Part shown: positions 1-7,679 of the stretch, one piece after another
Layout of the letters: the number at the start of each line of letters is the position of its first letter
Numbering within the stretch: the first letter of the stretch is position 1
Source of the DNA: JAFARZ01 sp035651595
GTDB taxonomy: Bacteria > Actinomycetota > Actinomycetes > Streptosporangiales > Streptosporangiaceae
NCBI GenBank assembly: GCA_035651595.1
Contig: DASRFJ010000206.1
Span: 1-27,270, forward strand
Length of the DNA: 27,270 bases
Direction of reading: 5' to 3'
Position numbers and translations under genes: made by a program
Notes under the pieces: generated by a model
The model's input: the letters and a program-made list of their open reading frames with translations, nothing else
Told to the model about the DNA's origin: nothing
Database searches by the model: none

Positions 1-95
1 GGACGATCCGCACAACGCGCGCTCCGCCCGGACCAGCAACCGAAAACACGCCTGTGACGCCTGGTGAACAGCTACCGGCCAGCGCAAGGACTCTG

Positions 96-1415
96 TCAGG
101 TGCTGCAGGTGGCGCCGTTCAGCGTGAAGCTGGTGGGTGCCGCGTTACTGCTGGTCCACGTTCCCTGGATGCCGTCGGTGACCGAGCCGCCGGGCGGGAT
201 GGAGCCGTTGTAGCTGGCGTTCGTCAGTGTCACCGCTTCGCCGGACTGACTGAAGCTGCCGTTGAAGTTGCTGGTGACCTTTTCGTCGCCGGGGAAGGTG
301 AAGCCCAGGCTCCAGCTCGAGAGCGCGGCCGAGCCGGTATTGCTGATGACGATCTGCGCGGTGAAGCCGCCGGGCCAGTTATTGGGGGTGTAGACGACCT
401 TGCAGGCGCCCGGCGGCGGGGGACTGCCACCGGAGACCGACCAGGTGAACGTGGCTGACCCGGTCGCTCCGGTGCTGTCTGTTGCCGTCACGGTGACAGA
501 GGACGACCCGGATGTGGTCGGGGTACCGGAGATAAGCCCGGTAGCGGAGTTGATCGACAGGCCCGCGGGCAAGCCGCTGGCGCTGTAGGTGAGGGCCGCC
601 CCGGCGGAATCGGTGGCGTGGATCTGCACGCTCTCGGCAGTGCCGACGGTGCCGCTCTGGCTGCCGGGGTTGGTGACCGTGACCGTGTTGGTCTGGTTGC
701 CGCTGCCAAGCGTGACGCTGTCGCTGCCGCTGCCGCCGCCGAAGGCCTCGGTCGCCAGGACCTGGTAGTTCATCGTGCCCAGGTTCATGCCGTGGCTGGC
801 CCACGCGCTGACGAAGTTGCCGAAGGTGATGGTCCCGCTGCTGATGGGCGAGGTCCGTATCGCCAGGTACTGCTCGAAGGTGCAGTTGTTGCCCGTGATA
901 CAGGGCTGGTTGACCTGCTGGTGCTCGTAAATGTTGTACGTGCCGCCGTCGCTGGTCATCGTGCCCATGAACGTGCCCGCCGCGTTCCCGGCGGGGACGT
1001 AGTTGTCCTCGACGTAGTACTCGACGAGCGGGTTGGTGGACCAGCCGTACAGCGACACCAGCGTGGTACCGCCGGAGGCGTGGAGGCTATTGGAGAAGCT
1101 GACCGTGCGGCTGGTGCTGCCCGGGTTCGAGCCGATGCCGCCGACGAAGTCGCCGATGCCGCTCCACGTGGTGGAGTAGCTGGTGGCCGAATTCAGCGTG
1201 ATGCAGGCCGACCCGCCACTGACGAACATCGTATAGAACGCGCCGCTGATAGTGCCGGTCTGGTTCGAGCAGACTTGCGTCGCTGCCCTGGCCGTGCCGG
1301 GCAGGAGCGCGGCGGTCGCGACGGTCGTGGCCAGTGCCAGGGCGCAGGCACCGCCAGTGAGCAGCAAGATGCGGCCGCGTCTGCGGCCTGACGGGGTGGC
1401 TGGGAGCCCATTCAT
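96..1415 (-). CDS. Secreted GH11 endo-1,4-beta-xylanase with Ig-like domain and CBM2
   Basis: Predicted to cleave the xylan backbone outside the cell. A signal peptide covers residues 1-44, with cleavage after TARA. The GH11 domain spans about 46-236: the nucleophile is E132 in NPLVEYYVEDNY and the acid/base is E223 in VLATEAFGGGSGS. R187, W125 and the tyrosines after E132 are kept. A He_PIG-type Ig-like domain follows (about 243-328), then a SPPPPG linker and a CBM2 (about 338-439) with C338/C437 and W347, W368 and W420. The catalytic core is divergent: F64 lies where the family usually has the -2 subsite tryptophan, and the thumb reads PCITGNNCTF with two cysteines instead of the usual PSIDGT-like loop. 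GGAGGAA (1424-1430) lies 8 nt before the ATG. It is monocistronic, with its own promoter in the 299-bp gap after lacI. Family call firm; catalytic proficiency is inferred. Confidence 0.93.
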   Translation of the reverse strand: MNGLPATPSGRRRGRILLLTGGACALALATTVATAALLPGTARAATQVCSNQTGTISGAFYTMFVSGGSACITLNSATSYSTTWSGIGDFVGGIGSNPGSTSRTVSFSNSLHASGGTTLVSLYGWSTNPLVEYYVEDNYVPAGNAAGTFMGTMTSDGGTYNIYEHQQVNQPCITGNNCTFEQYLAIRTSPISSGTITFGNFVSAWASHGMNLGTMNYQVLATEAFGGGSGSDSVTLGSGNQTNTVTVTNPGSQSGTVGTAESVQIHATDSAGAALTYSASGLPAGLSINSATGLISGTPTTSGSSSVTVTATDSTGATGSATFTWSVSGGSPPPPGACKVVYTPNNWPGGFTAQIVISNTGSAALSSWSLGFTFPGDEKVTSNFNGSFSQSGEAVTLTNASYNGSIPPGGSVTDGIQGTWTSSNAAPTSFTLNGATCST

Positions 1416-1617
1416 CGGCGTATTTCCTCCAGGGGAAGGCTGGGCAGGCGAGCAGCGCCATCATTTGCACGGCACCATCGCCTGTCAACTTTTCGTAAAT
1501 ATTCTGGAGACCCGCCTGAAACTACTACTGCCAGGTGAAATGACCATGCCCGGGCGGAGCTCGCCTCTGAAGGCCGCGTGAATGTTACATGGATCAGGCT
1601 GACGGCGGCCGAGGTCC

Positions 1618-1629
1618 CGAAACATTTCG
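1618..1629. promoter_or_regulatory. Putative operator CGAAACATTTCG upstream of GH11
   Basis: This 12-bp inverted repeat has 5-bp arms (CGAAA/TTTCG) and begins 6 nt downstream of the predicted -10. It shares the CGAA-N4-TTCG frame with the perfect palindromes at 16789-16800 and 17020-17031, which suggests one repressor for all the exported enzymes. The centre is not symmetric, so this would be the weakest of the three sites. Confidence 0.45.
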
Positions 1630-1635
1630 AATCCG

Positions 1636-1664
1636 GGGATAGACATGGAACCGCCGGCTGTCAG
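1636..1664 (-). promoter_or_regulatory. Predicted sigma70-type promoter of the GH11 gene
   Basis: On the minus strand CTGACA (1664-1659) is followed after 17 nt by TATCCC (1641-1636). The -10 is only moderately good. It is believed because its position relative to the palindrome at 1618-1629 matches the GH29 promoter at 16806-16834. Confidence 0.45.
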
Positions 1665-1714
1665 GCCGCGAGCATGTCCGGATCGAAGAACCACCGTACG
1701 TTCGTCCGTCGCTG

Positions 1715-2779
1715 TTAAGTCTTCAGAACGGACGGAGGCATGCCTGGCCGCGACGTTGATGCCCGGATGACCAAGTCGGTGGAGAGTTCGAGGCGCGATC
1801 GGGAGTCGAGTTCGAACCTGTCCGTGCCCGCGATTTCGAGTAGGCGTTTGACAGCCGTGGCACCCAGTTCCGCGGTCGGCTGCCGGACAGTGGTCAGCGA
1901 CGGCCTGGCCCATTGAGCCTCCGGCCTGTCGTCGAATCCGACCACGCTCACGTCGGTGGGAATGCGAAGGCCGCGCGCCGCCAGGGCGTCGTATACGCCG
2001 AGTGCCATCGTGTCTGAGCATGCGAATACGGCGGTGATAGCGGGGTCTTGATCCAACAGCGAATGGGTTACGGCTTCGGCTTTCTCGGGATCCCAGTTGC
2101 CGTAGGCGACGGAGATCACGGCTTCGCCGGGGGCCGGGGCCTCCGCGGCGGCGCGGAAACCGTCGATGCGGGCCCTGCTGTACAAGTGGCGACGGTCCCC
2201 GGCAACGATGCCGATTCTTGTGTGCCCAAGAGAGAGAAGATGCTCGGCAGCTATGCGGCCGCCGTCCCAGTTGGCCACGCCGACGCTGACGGTCCCGTCC
2301 GGGGGCCTGCTCATGGGGTCGATCAAGATCACCGGGATGCCTGCCGCAGAGAGGGCCTTGAACTGGCTGGACGAGGGATCGACGAGTACGACAACGGCTC
2401 CCGCGGAACGTCTTCGGAGCAGTCGTGACGTCCAGTCGTGGTTGTCGCGGGCGAGGGTGAGGACGACATCCAGTCCGGCGGCCGCGGCCTCGTACTCGAC
2501 CCCGGCCAGAACTCGGTTCATCCATGTTCCTTCGACATGGTTCACGACGAGCTCGATCGTGCTCGGCGCGTCGGATTCGTCGCGAAGCCGCTCGCCCGCG
2601 CTCTTGCCCCGGCGCGTGTACCCGACAGTCCGGACGGCGTCCATGACTTTCAGGCGCATCTGGGGTGAGACATCCGTGCCGCCCCGCAGCACCTTGGAGA
2701 CGGTCGGAACGCTGGTGCCGGCGATGGCGGCCACCGCCGAAAGCGTGGGGCGCTGCCGGTCAGGCGACCCATTTGTCAT
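1715..2779 (-). CDS. LacI-family transcriptional regulator
   Basis: A 354-residue sugar-responsive DNA-binding protein. Residues 11-34 form the LacI helix-turn-helix (PTLSAVAAIAG-TSVPTVSKVLRGG), followed by the hinge region. From about residue 73 there is a periplasmic-binding-protein-like effector domain, with YSRARIDGFRAA, the ACSDTMALGVYDAL helix, DVSVVGFDD and the C-terminal PSLTTVRQP motif. Length is normal for the family. It is divergent from the ABC transporter operon, the classic arrangement for a local repressor released by an imported xylo- or arabino-oligosaccharide. No good ribosome-binding site precedes the ATG, but a TAATCT box ends 6 nt before it, so the mRNA may be leaderless. 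Three TTGCGCAA-like repeats in the shared intergenic region are its probable operators, one close to its own promoter. Effector identity is inferred from neighbours only. Confidence 0.93.
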   Translation of the reverse strand: MTNGSPDRQRPTLSAVAAIAGTSVPTVSKVLRGGTDVSPQMRLKVMDAVRTVGYTRRGKSAGERLRDESDAPSTIELVVNHVEGTWMNRVLAGVEYEAAAAGLDVVLTLARDNHDWTSRLLRRRSAGAVVVLVDPSSSQFKALSAAGIPVILIDPMSRPPDGTVSVGVANWDGGRIAAEHLLSLGHTRIGIVAGDRRHLYSRARIDGFRAAAEAPAPGEAVISVAYGNWDPEKAEAVTHSLLDQDPAITAVFACSDTMALGVYDALAARGLRIPTDVSVVGFDDRPEAQWARPSLTTVRQPTAELGATAVKRLLEIAGTDRFELDSRSRLELSTDLVIRASTSRPGMPPSVLKT

Positions 2780-2785
2780 GGCCTC

Positions 2786-2791
2786 AGATTA
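2786..2791 (-). promoter_or_regulatory. Putative -10 box of lacI (leaderless transcript)
   Basis: TAATCT on the minus strand ends 6 nt before the ATG at 2779, so transcription would start at or next to the start codon. The corresponding -35 is unclear and would overlap the palindrome at 2804-2813, which fits autorepression. Confidence 0.4.
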
Positions 2792-2803
2792 GCGGACGAA
2801 AAT

Positions 2804-2813
2804 GTTGCGCAAC
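2804..2813. promoter_or_regulatory. Putative LacI operator 1 (GTTGCGCAAC)
   Basis: A perfect 10-bp palindrome with a central CG, as is usual for LacI-family operators. It lies 25 bp upstream of lacI and shares the TTGCGCAA core plus a downstream TCGCT with site 3 at 2901-2910. Confidence 0.5.
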
Positions 2814-2831
2814 TTTCGCTTTCAGGTGCTC

Positions 2832-2846
2832 TTGCGTGCGACGCAA
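2832..2846. promoter_or_regulatory. Putative LacI operator 2 (TTGCGT-gcg-ACGCAA)
   Basis: A 15-bp inverted repeat with 6-bp arms around three bases, between sites 1 and 3 of the divergent region. Its half-sites resemble those of the other two sites but the spacing differs, so it may be a variant or a half-occupied site. Confidence 0.35.
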
Positions 2847-2900
2847 ACCTTATGTCACGCTGGCGCCAGACGCGGTCCGACTGGTGACGATCCGCATGTT

Positions 2901-2910
2901 TTTGCGCAAG
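2901..2910. promoter_or_regulatory. Putative LacI operator 3 (TTTGCGCAAG)
   Basis: It contains the palindrome TTGCGCAA (2902-2909), the same core as site 1, and lies 23 bp before the start codon of the sugar-binding protein. A repressor bound here would block promoter clearance or overlap the transcript leader. Confidence 0.5.
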
Positions 2911-2932
2911 TATCGCTCAAGGAGTTTCTGCG

Positions 2933-4234
2933 ATGACAACGAAAACCCGCACTGCGGCGATCACCGCGCTCGGCATCGGTGTTGCTCTGCTGGCCTCCGC
3001 CTGCGCCGGAAGCGGAGGGGGAGGCGGCGGCAATGGCTCGTCCTCCAACGGCCAGGTGACGCTGTCCTTCTGGACAAACGCCACCCCCGGCCCTGGCCTT
3101 ACGTACTTCCAGAACGCGGTGAAGACTTACCACACGCTGCACCCGAACGTGACGATCAAAATCCAGTCGATCCAGAATGAGGATCTCGACGGCAAGCTGC
3201 AGACCGCGCTGAACTCAAACTCCGCGCCGGACATCTTCCTGCAGCGCGGCGGCGGCAAGATGCTGGCCATGGTCAACGCGAACGAGATCCAGCCACTGAA
3301 CCTCACCGCCACGGACCAGGCCAACGTCAGTGCCGCCGCGCTCGCCAGCGACAGCATCGACGGCAAGGTCTACGCCATGCCCCTTGACACCCAGCCTGAG
3401 GGCATCTACTACAGCAAGGACCTCTTCGCGAGGGCCGGCATCACCGCGACGCCGACCACCATCGCCGACCTGGAGGCCGATGTCGCCAAGCTGAGGGCCA
3501 TCAACGTCGCACCGATCGCGGTCGGCGCCAAGGACGCGTGGCCCGCCGCCCACTGGTACTACAACTTCGCCCTCCGCGAGTGCAGCCAGGCCACGATGAC
3601 CGCCACCGTCAAGACCCTCAAGTTCACCGATCCGTGCTGGACCAAGGCCGGTGAAGACCTGGCGTCGTTCCTGAAGGTCAACCCGTTCCAGACGGGCTTC
3701 CTTACTACCTCCGCGCAGCAGGGCGCGGGGTCGTCGGCCGGTCTCGTGGCCAACCACAAGGCCGCCATGGAGCTCATGGGCAGCTGGGACCCGGGCGTGA
3801 TCGAAACGCTCACCCCGAACCAGCAGCCGTTGCCGGACCTCGGCTGGTTCCCCTTCCCCGCGGTTCCCGGCGGTCAGGGCGATCCGAGCGCGATGATGGG
3901 CGGCGGCGGCGGCTATTCGCTGTCCGCGAATGCTCCGAAGGAGGCCTTCGGGTTCCTGGAGTTCCTCGTGACCAAGGATCAGGAGGAGGCCTACGCCACC
4001 GCGTTCGTCACCATCCCCGTCAACAAGGCCGCGCGGTCGGTCGTGACGCAGCCGTACAACGTCTCGGCGCTCCAAGCCTTCAGCAAGGCCGCCTACACGT
4101 CCCAGTTCCTCGACACGCTGTTCGGCCAGAATGTCGGCAATGCGATGAACACCGCTGTCGTGAACCTGCTCGCGGGCAAAGGCACGGCTGCCGGCATCGT
4201 CAGCGACACCAGCGAAGCGGCCGCGAAGGGCTGA
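2933..4234 (+). CDS. ABC sugar transporter, extracellular solute-binding lipoprotein (family 1)
   Basis: Captures oligosaccharides at the outer face of the membrane and delivers them to the two permeases downstream. The 433-residue protein opens with a lipoprotein signal: a hydrophobic stretch ending in LLASAC, with C24 as the acylated residue, then a glycine/serine-rich tether (25-40). The mature part has the family-1 solute-binding pattern: an early VTLSFWTNA strand, APDIFLQRGGGKM, YAMPLDTQPEGIYYSKDLFARAGI and, near the C terminus, a GGGGYSLSANAPKEAFGFLEFL segment. AAGGAG (2919-2924) lies 8 nt before the ATG. It is the first gene of an operon that also encodes intracellular GH51 and GH120 enzymes, so arabinoxylo- or xylo-oligosaccharides are the likely cargo. 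That specificity is inferred, not visible in the protein. Confidence 0.93.
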   Translation: MTTKTRTAAITALGIGVALLASACAGSGGGGGGNGSSSNGQVTLSFWTNATPGPGLTYFQNAVKTYHTLHPNVTIKIQSIQNEDLDGKLQTALNSNSAPDIFLQRGGGKMLAMVNANEIQPLNLTATDQANVSAAALASDSIDGKVYAMPLDTQPEGIYYSKDLFARAGITATPTTIADLEADVAKLRAINVAPIAVGAKDAWPAAHWYYNFALRECSQATMTATVKTLKFTDPCWTKAGEDLASFLKVNPFQTGFLTTSAQQGAGSSAGLVANHKAAMELMGSWDPGVIETLTPNQQPLPDLGWFPFPAVPGGQGDPSAMMGGGGGYSLSANAPKEAFGFLEFLVTKDQEEAYATAFVTIPVNKAARSVVTQPYNVSALQAFSKAAYTSQFLDTLFGQNVGNAMNTAVVNLLAGKGTAAGIVSDTSEAAAKG

Positions 4235-4244
4235 ACGGTAAGCG

Positions 4245-5255
4245 ATGAGCGACACCGTGGGCGCCGCGACCGTCGGTCGTCGGCGGGGCGCAGCTCAGGT
4301 CGGGGACGTGGCGCACGCCACGCAGCCGACGCCGCGTACGCGCAAACGCCGCGGCAGGGGACGCCTGCGGCTTGAAATAGCGGTCCTGTCCGGCCCCGCG
4401 ATCCTCGTGTTCGTCGCGCTCGTGATCTTCCCGGTCGCGCTCGCCGCGTACTACGGCTTCTACAGGTGGCACGGCTACGGCGCGCCCACCGACTGGGTGG
4501 GCCTGAACAACTACAAGCTGATCCTCACCGACCCCGCCTTCCACCAGGTGCTGCTGCATAATGGCCTGATCGTCGTGCTGTCCCTCGTCATCCAGGGGCC
4601 GCTGTCCATCTTGCTCGCGCTGCTCCTGAACCAGAAGATCCGCGGGCGCGCGCTCATCCGCGTCCTGATCTTCGTCCCCTTCGTCATCTCCGAGGTCATC
4701 GTCGGCACCGGCTGGAGCCTGATCCTCCAGCCCGCCGGCGCGCTCAACGATGTGCTTCACCACGCCGGTCTCGGCTTTCTGGCTGCCGACTGGCTCGCCG
4801 ACCCGAACCGCGCGATCTGGTCCCTGATGGGCATCATCACCTGGAAATACATCGGCTTCGCCGTCATCTTGATGCTCGCCGGCCTCCAGTCGATCCCCGA
4901 GGAGCTCGCCGAGGCCGCGCGGATCGACGGCGCGTCCTACTGGCAGGTCCAGCGCCACATCATGGTGCCGCTGCTCGGCCCGACCATCCGCATCTGGGCC
5001 TTCTTGTCGATCCTCGGAGCGCTCCAGCTGTTCGATCTGGTCTACATAATCTGGGGCCAGTACGTCGCCAGCACGGCCGGAACCTCGACCATGGCGACCT
5101 ATATGGTCGCGAACGGCCGCAACGCCGGCAACTACGGCTACGGTAACGCGGTCGCCGTGGTCATGTTCCTGGTCTCGCTCATCGTCGCGCTGATCTATCA
5201 GCGCTTCGTCCTGCGCCGCGACATGCGGGGCGCCGTCACTCAGGGAGTTAACTGA
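4245..5255 (+). CDS. ABC sugar transporter permease 1 (MalF-like, CUT1)
   Basis: An integral membrane subunit of a carbohydrate importer, 336 residues. A basic cytoplasmic N terminus (residues 11-45, rich in Arg) precedes the first membrane segment (about 45-70). The family signature FVPFVISEVIVGTGWSLIL follows at about 143-161. The EAA loop that contacts the ATPase is at about 219-241 (EELAEAARIDGASYWQVQRHI), followed by MVPLLGP. It starts 10 nt after the binding-protein gene, and its stop overlaps the start of the second permease by one base (TGATG), implying coupled translation. The ribosome-binding site is weak, so translation may depend on the upstream gene. No ATPase gene is in the window. 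Confidence 0.95.
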   Translation: MSDTVGAATVGRRRGAAQVGDVAHATQPTPRTRKRRGRGRLRLEIAVLSGPAILVFVALVIFPVALAAYYGFYRWHGYGAPTDWVGLNNYKLILTDPAFHQVLLHNGLIVVLSLVIQGPLSILLALLLNQKIRGRALIRVLIFVPFVISEVIVGTGWSLILQPAGALNDVLHHAGLGFLAADWLADPNRAIWSLMGIITWKYIGFAVILMLAGLQSIPEELAEAARIDGASYWQVQRHIMVPLLGPTIRIWAFLSILGALQLFDLVYIIWGQYVASTAGTSTMATYMVANGRNAGNYGYGNAVAVVMFLVSLIVALIYQRFVLRRDMRGAVTQGVN

Positions 5256-6136
5256 TGAGCGCGATGACCTCCGGCGCACCATTCATGCCGGCTCGATCCG
5301 CGAAGCGCCGCGACAAGCCGCAGAAGTGGGGGAGTCCGGTCACCTACTTCATCGCCCTGCTGCTCATCGCAGTGAGCCTCGCGCCCGTCGTGTATATCGT
5401 GCTCGGCGGCTTCCGCACCAACTCACAGATCACCACAAGCCCGGCCGGCCTGCCGCACCCGTGGGTCAGCAGCCACTACATCGACGTCCTGAAGTCGACG
5501 ACCTTCTGGGGCGAATTCGCCAACTCGGTGATCGTGGCGTTCGTGTCCACGCTTGGCGTCGTGGTGCTCGGCGTCATGGTGAGCTTCGTGCTCGCGCGCT
5601 ACGACTTCAAGCTCAAGGGCGCGATGTACTCGCTGTTCGCCGCGGGCCTGATGTTCCCGCTGGTGATCGCGATCACCCCGCTCTACATCGTCATCAAGGA
5701 CCTCGGCCTGGTCGATAACCTGATGGGCGTCGCCATCCCGCAGATCGCATTCGGCCTGCCGACGGCGGTCATCATCCTGGTGCCTTTCCTGCGCGCTATT
5801 CCGAGGGAGATCGAAGAGGCCTCGGCCATCGACGGCGCGAGCCGCCTCGGATTCTTCTTCCGCATGGCCATCCCGCTCTCGCTGCCCGGCGTGGTCACCG
5901 TCAGCATCCTCGCCTTCATCGGCAGCTGGAACAACTACGTCTTGCCGCTGTACATCTTGAATTCGCAGTCGAACTTCACGCTGCCGCTCGGCGTGCAGGC
6001 GTTCTCCTCGCAGTACTCGATGGACACGGCGAGGGTCCTCGCGTTCACCTCGCTCTCGATGCTTCCCGCGCTGCTGTTCTTCGCCGTCTTCCAGCGCCGC
6101 ATCGTCGGGGGCCTCACCGGCGCACTGAAGGGCTAG
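5255..6136 (+). CDS. ABC sugar transporter permease 2 (MalG-like, CUT1)
   Basis: The second membrane subunit, 293 residues, pairing with the preceding permease. The first membrane segment is about 30-50, followed by the GGFRTNSQI motif typical of MalG-like proteins and LIVI-type segments. The EAA loop at about 184-206 (REIEEASAIDGASRLGFFFR) leads into MAIPLSLPG. The protein ends in a short basic and glycine tail (QRRIVGGLTGALKG), also characteristic of the group. The start overlaps the previous stop by one base, and the next gene begins 11 nt after its own stop. Together with the binding protein it forms a three-gene CUT1 importer that must borrow an ATPase encoded elsewhere; in actinomycetes a shared MsiK-type protein usually fills this role. 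Confidence 0.95.
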   Translation: MSAMTSGAPFMPARSAKRRDKPQKWGSPVTYFIALLLIAVSLAPVVYIVLGGFRTNSQITTSPAGLPHPWVSSHYIDVLKSTTFWGEFANSVIVAFVSTLGVVVLGVMVSFVLARYDFKLKGAMYSLFAAGLMFPLVIAITPLYIVIKDLGLVDNLMGVAIPQIAFGLPTAVIILVPFLRAIPREIEEASAIDGASRLGFFFRMAIPLSLPGVVTVSILAFIGSWNNYVLPLYILNSQSNFTLPLGVQAFSSQYSMDTARVLAFTSLSMLPALLFFAVFQRRIVGGLTGALKG

Positions 6137-6147
6137 GGATTACCGGA

Positions 6148-7647
6148 TTGCCTCGCGCCCACATCGAGCTCGACCGGCGTGCCGTCATCGCGCCCGTCCG
6201 GCGCCGCACCTTCGGCGCGTTCGTGGAGCATCTTGGCCGGTGCGTCTACACCGGGCTCTACGAGCCCGGGCACCCGACCGCGAACGAGGACGGATTCCGC
6301 ATGGACGTCGTGGAACTCGTTCAGGAACTCGGCAGCACGACCATCCGCTACCCGGGCGGCAACTTCGTCTCGGGCTACCGGTGGGAGGACTCGATCGGCC
6401 CGCGCGACAAGCGCCCGGTCCGCCGCGACCTCGCCTGGCACTCGCTCGAGCCGAATCAGGTCGGCCTGGACGAGTTCGCCACGTGGCTGAAACTCACTGA
6501 CTCCGAACTGATGCTTGCCGTGAACCTTGGTACCCGCGGCATCCTGCCCGCCCTCGACCTGCTCGAGTACGCCAACCACCCCTGCGGCACGGCGCTGTCA
6601 GACCTGCGCATCGCGAACGGCACACCGCAGCCGCACAACGTGCGCATGTGGTGCCTCGGCAATGAGATGGACGGTCCGTGGCAGGCGGGCTTCATGACTG
6701 CCGACGACTACGGAAAGATCGCCGCCCGCACTGCCGCCGCGATGAAGATGGCCGACAAGGATCTCGAGCTTGTGGTCTGCGGCTCGTCCGGCTCGGCCAT
6801 GCCGACCTTCGGCGACTGGGAGCGCACCGTGCTTGAACACAGCTACGATCACGTCGACTACGTGTCGTGTCACGCGTACTACCAGGAGTTTGACGGAGAT
6901 CTCGGCTCCTTTCTCGCCTCGGCGCTCGACATGGACTACTTCATCGATACCGTCGTCGCGACGACCGACCACGTCGGGTACAAGAAGCGTTCGAAGAAGA
7001 GGATGCAGCTGTCCTTCGATGAGTGGAATGTCTGGTATCTCAAGGAGCACCAAGAGGCCGCCGCGGTCAACGACGAATGGACCTACGCGCCGCGCCTGCT
7101 CGAGGACGTTTATTCTGTCGCGGATGCCGTCGTCGTCGGTAACCTGCTGATGACGCTCCTCAAGCACAGCGACCGCGTCACCTCGGCGTCGCTCGCCCAG
7201 CTCGTCAACGTGATCGCCCCGATCATGACCGAGCCCGGCGGCCCGGCCTGGCGGCAGACGACCTTCTTCCCGTTCTCCATCACGAGCCGGCTCGCCTCCG
7301 GCGACGTGATCCGTCCCGTGATCGAGGCGCCGGCGTACGACACGGCGCGCCACGGCGAGGCATCCGTCATCGACGCCATCGCGACCGTCGACGACGGCCG
7401 TGCCGCCGTGTTCCTCGTCAACCGCGACCTCAAGGAGACGGCGCAGGTCACGATCGACGTGCGCAGCCTCGGTGCCACGCGGATCATCGAGGCGGTCACG
7501 CTGGCCGACGCCGACGTCTACGCGAAGAACACGCTCGCCGAGCAGGACCGGGTAACCCCGGCCGCCAACGCGAGCGCGGCCCTCGCCGACGGCGTACTCA
7601 CCATCGACCTGCCGCCTGTTTCGTGGACGGCGGCCGCGCTGAGCTGA
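6148..7647 (+). CDS. abfA: GH51 alpha-L-arabinofuranosidase, intracellular
   Basis: Removes terminal alpha-L-arabinofuranosyl groups from imported oligosaccharides. The 499-residue protein has no signal peptide. The N terminus matches the family (FGAFVEHLGRCVYTGLYEP). YPGGNFVSGYRWEDSIGP follows, then the acid/base E173 in WCLGNEMDGPWQAG and the nucleophile E292 in LSFDEWNVWY. The spacing of 119 residues equals that of characterised GH51 enzymes. A C-terminal beta-sandwich (about 390-499) carries the domain that completes the fold. The start is a TTG 11 nt after the permease stop, preceded by AGGGAT; it was chosen because the family N terminus begins right there and no ATG lies close by. As part of the transporter operon it acts on what the importer brings in. 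Confidence 0.95.
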   Translation: MPRAHIELDRRAVIAPVRRRTFGAFVEHLGRCVYTGLYEPGHPTANEDGFRMDVVELVQELGSTTIRYPGGNFVSGYRWEDSIGPRDKRPVRRDLAWHSLEPNQVGLDEFATWLKLTDSELMLAVNLGTRGILPALDLLEYANHPCGTALSDLRIANGTPQPHNVRMWCLGNEMDGPWQAGFMTADDYGKIAARTAAAMKMADKDLELVVCGSSGSAMPTFGDWERTVLEHSYDHVDYVSCHAYYQEFDGDLGSFLASALDMDYFIDTVVATTDHVGYKKRSKKRMQLSFDEWNVWYLKEHQEAAAVNDEWTYAPRLLEDVYSVADAVVVGNLLMTLLKHSDRVTSASLAQLVNVIAPIMTEPGGPAWRQTTFFPFSITSRLASGDVIRPVIEAPAYDTARHGEASVIDAIATVDDGRAAVFLVNRDLKETAQVTIDVRSLGATRIIEAVTLADADVYAKNTLAEQDRVTPAANASAALADGVLTIDLPPVSWTAAALS

Positions 7648-7679
7648 CCAAATGCCGAGACGGAAGAGGACTGCGGACG

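Noticed and set aside
4200..5282. A minus-strand frame of 360 codons opposite permease 1
   Set aside because: Asp/Glu/Arg-rich antisense product of membrane-protein codons; no function.
7623..7679. Upstream in-frame start for GH120 inside GH51
   Set aside because: No ribosome-binding site there; homology and a good ribosome-binding site support the ATG at 7680.
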